Source of the DNA: Nocardiopsis coralli
GTDB taxonomy: Bacteria > Actinomycetota > Actinomycetes > Streptosporangiales > Streptosporangiaceae
Assembly (NCBI RefSeq): GCF_014892575.1
Contig: NZ_JADBGI010000026.1
Span: forward strand, 35,951-99,950
Reading direction: 5' to 3'
Length of the DNA: 64,000 nucleotides
Shown here piece after piece: positions 8,690 through 16,487 of this stretch; within the stretch, counting starts at the first letter, position 1; every line of letters begins with the position of its first letter. The translations under genes and the position numbers were made by a program. The notes under the pieces are model-generated. The model had not been told where the DNA came from, did no database searches, and was given only the letters and a program-made list of their open reading frames with translations.

Positions 8690-8821
8690 ATGGCTGGGAA
8701 GGACCCGCGGCCCCAGGACGACTACGCCACCGGAACGCCCGCCGAGGAGAGCGCCGAGCCGGCACGGGACGACTACGCCACCGGAGAGCCGGACGAGGGC
8801 GGTGACCAGGACCCCGCCTGA
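8690..8821 (+). CDS. Small acidic protein with repeated DDYATG motif
   Basis: A 43-residue reading frame begins at ATG 8690 behind AGAAAGGA and ends at 8821, just before a strong terminator. The protein is highly acidic and carries two copies of a motif, DDYATGTP at residues 10-17 and DDYATGEP near residue 27. It has no membrane segment and no cysteines. I recognise no family. The good ribosome site, the internal repeat and the terminator placement support a real gene; it may be expressed from the fahA transcript. Confidence 0.55.
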   Translation: MAGKDPRPQDDYATGTPAEESAEPARDDYATGEPDEGGDQDPA

Positions 8822-8845
8822 GCGGGATCGGTGTATGGCACGTCT

Positions 8846-8889
8846 GTGGCCCGCGGGCCGGAAGGCTTTCCCTCCGGCCCGCGGGCCAC
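8846..8889. terminator. Bidirectional terminator hairpin between convergent genes
   Basis: Positions 8846-8862 and 8873-8889 form a perfect 17-bp inverted repeat (arm GTGGCCCGCGGGCCGGA) with a 10-base loop. It lies between the small + strand gene ending at 8821 and the - strand nicotianamine-synthase-like gene ending at 8905, so it can stop transcription from both sides. Confidence 0.8.
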
Positions 8890-8904
8890 GCGCTGTTACG
8901 TCCC

Positions 8905-9756
8905 CTACTCGACGGGTCGGGCGATCAGGGCCGAGTTGACCACGTCGTCACAGGGGTGCATCTCCACCAGCGGTGTGAAACCGCACAGGTCGTCCGGTGA
9001 GACCGAGGGGTACAGGGCGGTGCGCAGCCGGTGCGCCGATCGGGTGATGAGCAGGGCGTCGGGGCGCATCGCGGTGGACAGCGCGCGGGTGATGGTGCGT
9101 TTGGCGCCGGAATCGGTGCCCACCAGCGCCGCGAGCAGCACGGCGTCGCACGATGCGGTGGCGGGCAGGTCCACGGCCGAGGCGGCGTCGGTACAGACCG
9201 TGTGCACCTGCGTGCCGAGCGCCTCGTGCAGGGCCGAGGCCAGGTCACAGGCCTCGGCGTCGTTGTCGACGGCGGTGACGTGCACGCCGTGGTCCTGGGC
9301 CAGCACGAGGGCGGTCAGGGGCAGCGGTCCTGCGCCCAGCACCACCGCCGAGCGCGGGTGCTCGGCACCCACGGCGTCCAGGCCGGCGAGTTCGAAGCGC
9401 ACCAGGCGCCGGTAGTTGTCCAGGTAGGGGAAGCGCGCCAGCTCCGCCCAGGGGTCGTCGGCGGCGATGACGCGCCGGGCCCAGGCGCGTTCGAGTTCTC
9501 CCTCGCCGCGGGCGCTGACGGTTCTGAGCGAGTCCAGGAGTGTGTCCACGGCCGGGGCGGCCATCAGCTGCTCGGTGAGGTGGTCGTCGACGACGGTGCA
9601 CAGGTCGACCAGGTGCCCGAAGGCCGCGTCGACCTCGGGGCAGGGGCGCAGGTCGGCGGCGCTGAGCTGGGCTTCGAGCGCGCGCAGGTCGGCCAGGAGG
9701 TCGGGCGGGGTGGGCTTGCGGGCGGGGGCGCGGTCTCGGGTGGGTGTCTCGGTCAC
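8905..9756 (-). CDS. Nicotianamine synthase family protein (CntL-like metallophore synthase)
   Basis: This 283-residue protein carries the hallmarks of nicotianamine synthases: FPYLDNYRRLVRFE at 109-122, the SAM-binding loop VVLGAGPLPLTALVLA at 138-153, TRSAHRLRTALYPSVSP at 238-254, and HPCDDVVNSALIAR at 267-280, close to the plant HPTDEVINS motif. Plant enzymes join three aminobutyrate units from SAM; bacterial CntL joins one such unit to histidine. Which acceptor is used here is unknown. GTG 9756 follows GAAGGG with good spacing; ATG 9762 or 9786 are alternatives. The gene diverges from metal/peptide transport genes across a Zur/Fur-like palindrome, and a TATCAT box (9859-9864) overlaps that palindrome. 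The product is probably a metal chelator made under zinc starvation. Confidence 0.88.
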   Translation of the reverse strand: MTETPTRDRAPARKPTPPDLLADLRALEAQLSAADLRPCPEVDAAFGHLVDLCTVVDDHLTEQLMAAPAVDTLLDSLRTVSARGEGELERAWARRVIAADDPWAELARFPYLDNYRRLVRFELAGLDAVGAEHPRSAVVLGAGPLPLTALVLAQDHGVHVTAVDNDAEACDLASALHEALGTQVHTVCTDAASAVDLPATASCDAVLLAALVGTDSGAKRTITRALSTAMRPDALLITRSAHRLRTALYPSVSPDDLCGFTPLVEMHPCDDVVNSALIARPVE

Positions 9757-9859
9757 GGGCATCCCTTCGGTGAATGCGCAGGTCATGGCATGGGTTTCGG
9801 GGGTCGGGCGTGCTCGGGCACGGCGGTCCCGGTTCGGGTCGCCGCAACCACGCTGCATA

Positions 9860-9874
9860 TGATAATCATTTTCA
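9860..9874. promoter_or_regulatory. Zur/Fur-family box in divergent metallophore promoter
   Basis: TGATAATCATTTTCA is a 7-1-7 palindrome with one mismatched pair, and the symmetry extends outward to CATATGATAAT against its mirror CATGTG end. The pattern matches actinobacterial Zur boxes, though Fur boxes are similar. It lies between the nicotianamine-synthase-like gene and the transport operon, so one repressor could silence both. Zur is favoured because cnt-type systems elsewhere respond to zinc. Confidence 0.7.
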
Positions 9875-9909
9875 TGTGAGTGGTTGCGAACTATGTCCAG
9901 GAGGCCGGG

Positions 9910-10713
9910 ATGCTCGACGTGGTGGACCTGACCGTTCGGGCCGGCGGTGACCGGGTCGGCGGCACCGGCGAACGCACCCCCGTCGACGGGGTCGGCTTCA
10001 CCGTGGAACCGGGGGAGAGGCTCGGCCTGATCGGTGAGTCCGGTTCCGGCAAGTCCCTGACCGCGCTCGCCCTCATGGGGATGCTGCCGCCCGGGTGCAC
10101 CGCCCGGGGCAGCGTGCGCCTGCAGGGCCGCGAGCTCCTCGGGCTCGGGGAGAAGGAGCTGCGCGGTGTGCGCGGGAGCCGGATGGCGATGGTCTTCCAG
10201 GACGCCCTGAGCGCCCTCAACCCGCTGGTGCGCGTGGGCCGCCAGGTCGCCGAACCGCTGCGCCGCCACCGGGGCATGGACGCACGCCGGGCCGCACGGG
10301 CCGCTGTGGAACTGCTCGACCAGGTGGGGATCCCCCACCCCGAGCACGCCGCCCGCGCCCACCCCGCCCACCTGTCCGGCGGCCAACGCCAACGGGTGTG
10401 CATCGCCATGGCCCTGGCCTGCCGCCCCCGCGTGCTCATCGCCGACGAACCCACCACCGCGCTGGACGCCACCGTCCAGGCCGACATCCTCGACCTGCTG
10501 GAACGGTCCCTGGACGCGGCCGGCGAGCCCAGACCTGCCCTGCTCTTCATCTCCCACGACCTGGCCGTGGTCTCGCGCGTGTGTGAACGGCTCCTGGTCA
10601 TGCGCGGGGGCCACATCGTCGAGCAGGGCCGGGCCCAGGACCTGCTGCGCGCCCCCGAACACAGCTACACCCGCACCCTGGTGGCCGACGCCAGGGCCCT
10701 GGCCCGCCCCTGA
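9910..10713 (+). CDS. ABC transporter ATP-binding protein, DppD/NikD/CntD type
   Basis: This 267-residue ATPase has Walker A GLIGESGSGKSLTAL, Q-loop MVFQDALSALNPL, signature LSGGQRQRVCIAMAL, Walker B RVLIADEPTTALD and the switch histidine in LLFISHDLAVVS. The C-terminal SYTRTLVADAR matches oligopeptide/nickel transporter ATPases. ATG 9910 is preceded by CCAGGAGG; the GTG at 9880 would add ten unlikely residues. It heads the + strand operon of the metallophore locus and presumably pairs with the next ATPase to energise uptake of the metal-chelate. Confidence 0.88.
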   Translation: MLDVVDLTVRAGGDRVGGTGERTPVDGVGFTVEPGERLGLIGESGSGKSLTALALMGMLPPGCTARGSVRLQGRELLGLGEKELRGVRGSRMAMVFQDALSALNPLVRVGRQVAEPLRRHRGMDARRAARAAVELLDQVGIPHPEHAARAHPAHLSGGQRQRVCIAMALACRPRVLIADEPTTALDATVQADILDLLERSLDAAGEPRPALLFISHDLAVVSRVCERLLVMRGGHIVEQGRAQDLLRAPEHSYTRTLVADARALARP

Positions 10714-10768
10714 TGCCGACCGCCCGCCACGCACAGCCCCACCCCCACAACCGCGAGGAAGCCCGCCC

Positions 10769-11641
10769 ATGCCCTCCCCTGTCCTGCTCTCGGCCAGTGG
10801 CCTGCACCTGTGCCACCGGACCCGCAGCACACCCCTGTCCCGGCCCCGGGTGACCACCGCCCTGGACGGGGTCGCCCTGAGCCTGGCCGAGGGCGAGCGC
10901 CTGGGGGTGGTCGGCGAGTCCGGTTCGGGCAAGTCCACGCTGGTGCGTGTCCTGCTCGCGCTCGAACGCCCCGACGCCGGTCAGGTCCGGTTCGGCCCCG
11001 AACAGCGTCCGGTGCGCGCCGGCAGTGCCCGGAGCACACGCTGGTTCCGCTCCCAGGTGCAGTTCGTGCCCCAGGACCCGGCCGGCTCGTTCAACCCGCG
11101 CCTGCGCGTGGGCGAGAGCATCGCCGAACCGCTGGCCTGCCTGGGCATCGGCGGGGACCACCGCGCACGCGTGGGCGAGGTCCTGGAGGCGGTCGGCCTG
11201 CAGGCGTGCATGGCCGAGCGCCACCCGCACGAGTTCTCCGGCGGACAGCGCCAACGCCTGGCCGTCGCCCGCGCCCTGGCCCCCGGCCCGCGCGTGCTGA
11301 TCGCCGACGAGCCGGTGAGTGCGCTCGACGTCTCCTCCCAGGCCAGGATCATCGAACTGTTGAACCGGCTCAGCAGCGAGCACGGGCTCGGTCTGCTCCT
11401 GGTCTCGCACGAGCTGGGGGTGGTGCGCCGCCTGTGCGAACGGGTCATGGTCATGCGCCGGGGCCGGGTCGTGGAACAGGGGGAGACCGCCCGGGTCCTG
11501 GACCACCCGGTCGATCCCTGCACACGCCGCCTGGTCGAGGCCGTGCCCCGCCTGCCCGCGCTCGAGGAGGGCGAGAACGGACCCCGCACCCGCCCGGCAG
11601 GCCCGGGCCCCCGACCCGCGGACCGTGCCCCGGTCCGCTGA
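10769..11641 (+). CDS. ABC transporter ATP-binding protein, DppF/NikE/CntF type
   Basis: This 290-residue ATPase shows Walker A GVVGESGSGKSTLVRVLL, Q-loop QFVPQDPAGSFNPRL, signature FSGGQRQRLAVARAL, Walker B RVLIADEPVSALDVSSQ and LLVSHELGVVRRL. The Q-loop and DPAGSFNPR match the DppF/NikE half of the pair. The tail after residue 270 is Pro/Arg-rich and not conserved in type. ATG 10769 follows GCGAGGAA. It lies 55 bases after the first ATPase and 21 before the MFS gene in the same operon. Confidence 0.87.
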   Translation: MPSPVLLSASGLHLCHRTRSTPLSRPRVTTALDGVALSLAEGERLGVVGESGSGKSTLVRVLLALERPDAGQVRFGPEQRPVRAGSARSTRWFRSQVQFVPQDPAGSFNPRLRVGESIAEPLACLGIGGDHRARVGEVLEAVGLQACMAERHPHEFSGGQRQRLAVARALAPGPRVLIADEPVSALDVSSQARIIELLNRLSSEHGLGLLLVSHELGVVRRLCERVMVMRRGRVVEQGETARVLDHPVDPCTRRLVEAVPRLPALEEGENGPRTRPAGPGPRPADRAPVR

Positions 11642-11662
11642 ACCACACCGGAGGAAACAACC

Positions 11663-12982
11663 GTGACGACCGCCTCTGTGGCGCGCCGCCTCAACCCGCT
11701 GCGCCGTTGGTCCCTGCTGAGCAGGTTCACCGAACTCGGTGGCGTGGCCCGACTGCTGCTGCTCACCCAACTCGCCTTCAACCTGGGCTTCTACCTCGTG
11801 GTGCCGTTCCTGGCGGTGCACCTGGCCCAGGACCTGGCCATGGCCGGATGGGCGGTCGGGGTCGTGCTGGGTGTACGTACCTTCAGCCAACAAGGGCTGT
11901 TCGTGGTCGGCGGGGCCCTGGCCGACCGGTTCGGGACCCGGCGTGTGGTGCTGGCCGGGTGTGTGGTGCGCATCGCCGGGTTCGTCGTGCTGGCCGCGGC
12001 GCCGACCTTCCCGGTCGTGCTGCTGGGCGCGGTGCTGACCGGGTTCGCCGGGGCGCTGTTCTCCCCGGCCGTGGAGGCGGCCCTGGCCGAGGAGGGCTCC
12101 GACTGCGAGAAGCGCGGCGGGATGACCAGGGCCGAGCTCTTCGCCCTGTTCGCGGTCTTCGGCGAGGTCGGCTCGGTGACCGGGCCGCTGCTGGGCGCGA
12201 TGCTGCTGGGCGTGGACTTCGCCCTGACCTGCACGGTGGCCGCGGCGGTGTTCGTGCTGATCTGGGCCGGCCACTACCGGATGCTGCCGCGCACCCCGGG
12301 CCGGAGTTCCGGGGAGCCGGTCCTGGCCGGGTGGGCCGGTGTGCTGCGCAACCGCGCCTTCCTGGTCTTCGCGGCCGGATACAGCGCCTACCTGGTCAGT
12401 TACAACCAGCTCTATCTGGCGCTGCCGGTGGAACTGGAGCGCGCCACCGGCGGACAGGGCGCCCTGGGGTGGATGTTCGCCCTGGCCTCGGTGCTCATCG
12501 TGGTGGGCCAGCTGCCCCTGGCCGCGTGGGCGCGCGGGCGCCTGGGGCCGGCGAGGGCGCTCCCGCTCGGGTTCGGCCTGCTGGCGGCGGCCTTCGCGGC
12601 GGTCGCGGTGAGCGCACCCCTGGACCCGTTGCCGGGGCCCTGGGCGCTCGCCCCGGCGGTGGCGCTGGTGGTGCTGCTGACGCTGGGCCAGATGCTGTCG
12701 GTGCCCGTGGCCCAGGACCTGGTGCCGCGGTTGGCCGGTGAGCAGCGCCTGGGCAGCTATTTCGGGTTCTTGTCCTCGGTGGGGGGTGTGGCCGTGCTGG
12801 CGGGCAGTGCCTGTGCGGGCGCCCTGTTGGACCGGGCGCACGAACCCGCGCCGGGTGCCGCTCTGCCGTGGGCGGTCATGGCGGTGCTCCCGGCCGTGGG
12901 CGGCCTCGTCCTGTGGTTGGTGGCGCGCCGAGCGGTGGCGCCCCGCAGCCGGGCCGCGGCTGCCGAGCGCGCCCCGGCCTGA
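11663..12982 (+). CDS. MFS transporter, probable metallophore exporter (CntE-like role)
   Basis: This 439-residue protein has about twelve hydrophobic segments and the MFS loop motif GGALADRFGTRRVVLAG between helices 2 and 3. GTG 11663 follows GGAGGAAACAACC. Staphylopine and pseudopaline loci carry a membrane exporter beside the ABC importer, and this gene sits in the equivalent place between the ATPases and the binding protein. Export of the nicotianamine-like product is therefore the likely role; the sequence by itself shows only a drug-type MFS carrier. Confidence 0.82.
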   Translation: MTTASVARRLNPLRRWSLLSRFTELGGVARLLLLTQLAFNLGFYLVVPFLAVHLAQDLAMAGWAVGVVLGVRTFSQQGLFVVGGALADRFGTRRVVLAGCVVRIAGFVVLAAAPTFPVVLLGAVLTGFAGALFSPAVEAALAEEGSDCEKRGGMTRAELFALFAVFGEVGSVTGPLLGAMLLGVDFALTCTVAAAVFVLIWAGHYRMLPRTPGRSSGEPVLAGWAGVLRNRAFLVFAAGYSAYLVSYNQLYLALPVELERATGGQGALGWMFALASVLIVVGQLPLAAWARGRLGPARALPLGFGLLAAAFAAVAVSAPLDPLPGPWALAPAVALVVLLTLGQMLSVPVAQDLVPRLAGEQRLGSYFGFLSSVGGVAVLAGSACAGALLDRAHEPAPGAALPWAVMAVLPAVGGLVLWLVARRAVAPRSRAAAAERAPA

Positions 12983-13030
12983 GTCACCCACGGCCGGGCC
13001 CGGAGGCGGGGGACATCCCTGCCGCCGCTC

Positions 13031-13045
13031 GGAAAACGATTTTCA
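13031..13045. promoter_or_regulatory. Second Zur/Fur-like box, promoter of binding-protein gene
   Basis: GGAAAACGATTTTCA has paired GAAAA/TTTTC arms around a central G, and it is followed by TACGAT at 13048-13053, a good -10 element. It lies 52 bases before the binding-protein start and shows that the last two genes have their own metal-controlled promoter within the operon. Confidence 0.65.
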
Positions 13046-13096
13046 TTTACGATCGATGTGCCCCTCAGTGCCCCCCTCGGAACAGAAAGTGTGCCC

Positions 13097-14584
13097 ATGA
13101 GAGTCTCCCCTTCACGCGGGCCCGCCCTGCTCGGCGCCTTGACCGCGCTCGTGCTCCTGGCGACCGGCTGCTTCACCGACGGCGGCCAGGACACCGAGGG
13201 CCGACTCGGTGTCGCGCTGGCCTTCCCGCCCGTCAAGCAGATGTCGCCCTTCAGCGACGACGCCCTGCTGCTCGGCCGGGTCGGTGCGGCCGAACCCCTG
13301 ACCAGGCTGGACGAGGAGGGAGAGCTCCAACCCCTGCTGGCCCAGGACTGGGACCAGGACGAGGACGGCGCCTGGACCCTGCAGCTGCGCGAGGACGTCA
13401 CCTTCCACGACGGCACCCCGATGGAGGCCGAGCACGTGGCCGACGCTCTCGAGCACGCCTCCGCCGCGAGCCCGCGCCCGCGCGCCCTGGCCGGCACCGA
13501 CCTGGAGGCCGACGCCGAGGACGAGCACACCGTGCGCATCGAGACCGGCGAGGCCGACCCGATCCTGCCCCAGCGCCTGTCCGCGCCCGAGCTGGCGATC
13601 CTGGCCCCGTCCGCCTACGAGGAGGACCCGGCCGCCCCCGACCCCGTCGGTGCGGGCACCGGCCCCTTCGAGCTCACCGAGGTCGGCGGCGGATCGGCCA
13701 CCCTGGAGGCCCACACCGGGTACTGGAACGGGGCTCCCAGCGCCCAGGGCGTGGACGTGGACTTCGTGGAGAACGACGCGAGCCGTGTGGGCGGCCTGCG
13801 CACCGGCGAGGTCGACGTGGTCGACGCCGTGCCCATCGTCGAGGCCGAGGCCATGGACGAGGACGAACTGGTGGAGGTGCCGATCCCGCGTACGGTCGGG
13901 GTGCTGCTCAACAACGAGAGCGGCGCCTTCACCGACCCCGGTCTGCGGGCCGCCGCGGCCGGCGCGGTGGACAACGCACCCGTGGCCGAGGGGGTGTACG
14001 AGGGCCGCGCCGACGCCGTCGAGGGCCTCTACGGTCCGGTCAGCGACTGGGCCGTGCAGCGCCCGAGGCCCGAGGGCGCCGACCCCGGGGACGCCGGCGG
14101 CGAGGCCATCACCCTGGCCACCTACGACGACCGGCCCGAACTGCCCGAGGCGGCCTCCGCGGTGGCCGAGGACCTGCGCTCGGCCGGGTTCGAGGTCGAG
14201 GTCACCGTCCAGGACTTCGCGACCATGGAGACCGACCTGATGGAGGGCGCCTACGACGCCGTCATCGGCACCCGTTCCTACCTGGTCGAGACCAACGACC
14301 CGGTCAACTACCTCGCCTCGGACTGGAGCTGCGAGGGCAGCTACAACCTCGCCCGCTTCTGCGAGGAGGACATCGACACGATGATCGCCGAGGCCGCCGG
14401 GCACACCGAGCCCGAGGAGCGCCACGAGGCGGCCGTGGAGATCGAGGAGGCGGTCCTGGCCACCGACTCCTTCGTGCCGCTGGTGGCCGAGCGCGCCCGG
14501 GTGGGCGTGGCCGAGGGCGTGGAGGGCGTGGCCCAGGACCCGCTGGAGCGCACCCTGGTCACCGAACGGACCCAGGCCCCGTGA
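13097..14584 (+). CDS. Extracellular solute-binding lipoprotein, family 5 (CntA-like)
   Basis: This 495-residue protein has a lipoprotein signal peptide ending in LLATGC, with Cys as the predicted anchor, followed by the DppA/OppA/NikA fold (LAQDWDQDEDGAWTLQLRED, VTFHDGTPMEAEHVADAL, GTGPFELTE, YWNGAPSAQGVDVDFV). It is more acidic than most. ATG 13097 is chosen because the signal peptide begins there; the ribosome site (GAAAG) is weak. It has its own Zur/Fur-like box and overlaps the next permease gene by four bases (GTGA). In the locus it would capture the metal-loaded chelator. Family 5 proteins also bind peptides or nickel. Confidence 0.87.
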   Translation: MRVSPSRGPALLGALTALVLLATGCFTDGGQDTEGRLGVALAFPPVKQMSPFSDDALLLGRVGAAEPLTRLDEEGELQPLLAQDWDQDEDGAWTLQLREDVTFHDGTPMEAEHVADALEHASAASPRPRALAGTDLEADAEDEHTVRIETGEADPILPQRLSAPELAILAPSAYEEDPAAPDPVGAGTGPFELTEVGGGSATLEAHTGYWNGAPSAQGVDVDFVENDASRVGGLRTGEVDVVDAVPIVEAEAMDEDELVEVPIPRTVGVLLNNESGAFTDPGLRAAAAGAVDNAPVAEGVYEGRADAVEGLYGPVSDWAVQRPRPEGADPGDAGGEAITLATYDDRPELPEAASAVAEDLRSAGFEVEVTVQDFATMETDLMEGAYDAVIGTRSYLVETNDPVNYLASDWSCEGSYNLARFCEEDIDTMIAEAAGHTEPEERHEAAVEIEEAVLATDSFVPLVAERARVGVAEGVEGVAQDPLERTLVTERTQAP

Positions 14585-16338
14585 GCGCGCCGACACAGGA
14601 ACGTTCCGGTCGGGGCACCGCGGCTGCGTCCGGGTTGCGCGGGCCGCTGACCGTACTGGCTTCCTGCGCGGGGGTGGCGTTCGTGGTGGGCGCCCTGCCC
14701 TGGCTCAGCGGCAACGATCCCGCACAGACGGTGCTGCGGGCACGCTCGGCCGAACGCGAGGCCGACGCGCAGGCGCTGGAATCGGTACGCCGCGAACTCG
14801 ACCTGCCCTCCGGCCCCGTCACCGGGACCCTGGAGTGGATGGGCGGGGCTCTGCGCGGGGACCTGGGGGTGTCCTGGGTCAGCGGCGCCCCCGTGGCACC
14901 CTCGATCGCCTCGGCCCTGGGGGTCTCGGCCGCCCTGGCCGCCGCGGCTGCGCTGATCGCCCTGGCCACCGGGTTGCTCGTGGTCCTGCCCGGCCTGGTG
15001 CGGGCGGTGCGCTCGCACCGGGGGCCCGGGCGCGGGGCCGACGTGACCGGCGCGGCCCTGGCCTCGACCCCCGACTTCCTGCTCGCCTCGGTGTTGCTGT
15101 CGGTGGTGGCCGTGGGATGGGGTCTGGCGCCCACTTCCGGGTGGGAGGGGCCGGCGCACATGGTGCTGCCGGCCCTGGCCCTGGGGCTTCCCGCGGGCGG
15201 TCTGATCAGCCGGGTGCTGGCCGGGGCGCTGTCGGCGACGCTGGCCGAGGCCTGGGTACGCACCTGGCGTGCGGTCGGCTGCTCCCCGGCGGTACTGGCG
15301 CTGTCGTTGCTGCGGCGGACCGTGGCGGTGGCCCTGCCGCAGGTGCTGCTGGTCTTCGCGGGACTGATGGGTTCCTCGGTCATCGTGGAGAGCGTCTTCG
15401 CCGTCCCCGGCCTGGGGCACACGGCCCTGGACGGGGTCCTGGCCCAGGACCTGCCCCGGGTGCAGGGGGCGGTGGCCGCGCTGGTGGTGATGGGCCTGGC
15501 CGTGGGAGGTGCGGGCATCCTGCTGCACCGTGCGCTGCTGGGTCCGGCCCTGGGCTCGGCCGGTCTGTCCCCTGCCGTGGCCGCGGGCGCCCCGCCGCGG
15601 TCCCTGCCGGCGCTCCTGGGCGGGGTCCTGGTCGCGGTGGTCGCCCTGGGGCTGCTGCGCGACCCGGACGCGGTCGGTCTCACCGCCCGGCTGGAGGCCC
15701 CATCGCCGGCCCACCCCCTGGGCACCGACGCTCTGGGGCGCGACGTGTGGGCACGGTTCGGCCACGGTGCCCTGATCAGCGTGGGCGCCGGGGTGGCGGT
15801 GAGCCTGGTGGCGCTGGCCGTGGGCACCGCCGTGGGTGTGTGCGGACGCCGGGCGCGCGCGGGCGCGGCCGACGTGCTCAACGCGCTCCCGCCGGTCCTG
15901 GTCGGTGTGCTGGTGGCCGCGGTGGCCGGGCCCGGCCTGGGCGGTGCCATGGCGGCGGTGGCGGCGGTCGCGTGGATCCCGATCGCCGTGCACGCGCGCA
16001 CTCTGGCCACGGAGGTGCGGGCCTCGGGGTTCCACCTGGCGGCCGTGGCCGGGGGAGCGGGGCCGGTGTGGCTGGCCCGGCGCCACCTGGTGCCCTCGGT
16101 GCTCCCGGCGGTGTCCCGGCACGCGTTGATGCGCATCCCCCACAACACCCTGGCGCTGGCCGGACTGAGCTTCCTGGGCCTGGGTGCGCCGCACGACTCA
16201 CCGGAGTGGGGCGCGATGCTGGCCGAGGGGGTGCGCTACGTCGAGCGCGCCCCGTGGGTGGTGGCGGTCCCGGCGCTGGGGTTGGCCCTGCTGGGGGCGG
16301 TCGCCTCGCTGGTGCGCACACGCCGGCCGGAGCGCTGA
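14581..16338 (+). CDS. Fused DppB-DppC-type ABC permease (CntB-CntC fusion)
   Basis: This 585-residue protein carries two ABC permease domains that are normally separate genes. The first half has the loop EAWVRTWRAVGCSPAVLALS and the ending VESVFAVPGLGHTALDGVLA typical of DppB; the second half has HPLGTDALGRDVWARFGHGAL, the loop EVRASGFHLAAVAGGAGPVW and FLGLGAPHDSPEWGAMLAEG typical of DppC. The junction is near residue 325-340. GTG 14581 overlaps the binding-protein stop. Membrane segments number about ten to eleven. The fusion gives a fixed one-to-one permease core for the two ATPases upstream. Confidence 0.88.
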   Translation: MSAPTQERSGRGTAAASGLRGPLTVLASCAGVAFVVGALPWLSGNDPAQTVLRARSAEREADAQALESVRRELDLPSGPVTGTLEWMGGALRGDLGVSWVSGAPVAPSIASALGVSAALAAAAALIALATGLLVVLPGLVRAVRSHRGPGRGADVTGAALASTPDFLLASVLLSVVAVGWGLAPTSGWEGPAHMVLPALALGLPAGGLISRVLAGALSATLAEAWVRTWRAVGCSPAVLALSLLRRTVAVALPQVLLVFAGLMGSSVIVESVFAVPGLGHTALDGVLAQDLPRVQGAVAALVVMGLAVGGAGILLHRALLGPALGSAGLSPAVAAGAPPRSLPALLGGVLVAVVALGLLRDPDAVGLTARLEAPSPAHPLGTDALGRDVWARFGHGALISVGAGVAVSLVALAVGTAVGVCGRRARAGAADVLNALPPVLVGVLVAAVAGPGLGGAMAAVAAVAWIPIAVHARTLATEVRASGFHLAAVAGGAGPVWLARRHLVPSVLPAVSRHALMRIPHNTLALAGLSFLGLGAPHDSPEWGAMLAEGVRYVERAPWVVAVPALGLALLGAVASLVRTRRPER

Positions 16339-16374
16339 ACCCCGGGCGGGCCGCCGATGTGCGAGTCGCTTTCA

Positions 16375-16400
16375 CCCATTGCCGCGGCGGGCAACTTTGG
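16375..16400. promoter_or_regulatory. Possible operator before sugar ABC operon
   Basis: TTGCC at 16379-16383 and GGCAA at 16390-16394 flank a 6-base centre, and CCCA/TGGG extend the symmetry outward with slips. It sits about 95 bases before the sugar-binding-protein gene, where a LacI/ROK-type operator would be expected. No regulator gene is next to it, so this is a weak call. Confidence 0.25.
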
Positions 16401-16487
16401 GTAAGCAGGTGAGGTACGTCACCGGCCGGTGCGGCGATGCCGCGCGGGCCGGGGCGTGTCCCGCCGGCGTCGTCGCAAGGGGTCAGC

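Noticed and set aside
9787..10938. N-terminal extension of the nicotianamine-synthase frame to 10938
   Set aside because: The extension runs antisense through the first ATPase genes, is not protein-like, and bypasses the Zur/Fur box and -10 element at 9859-9874.
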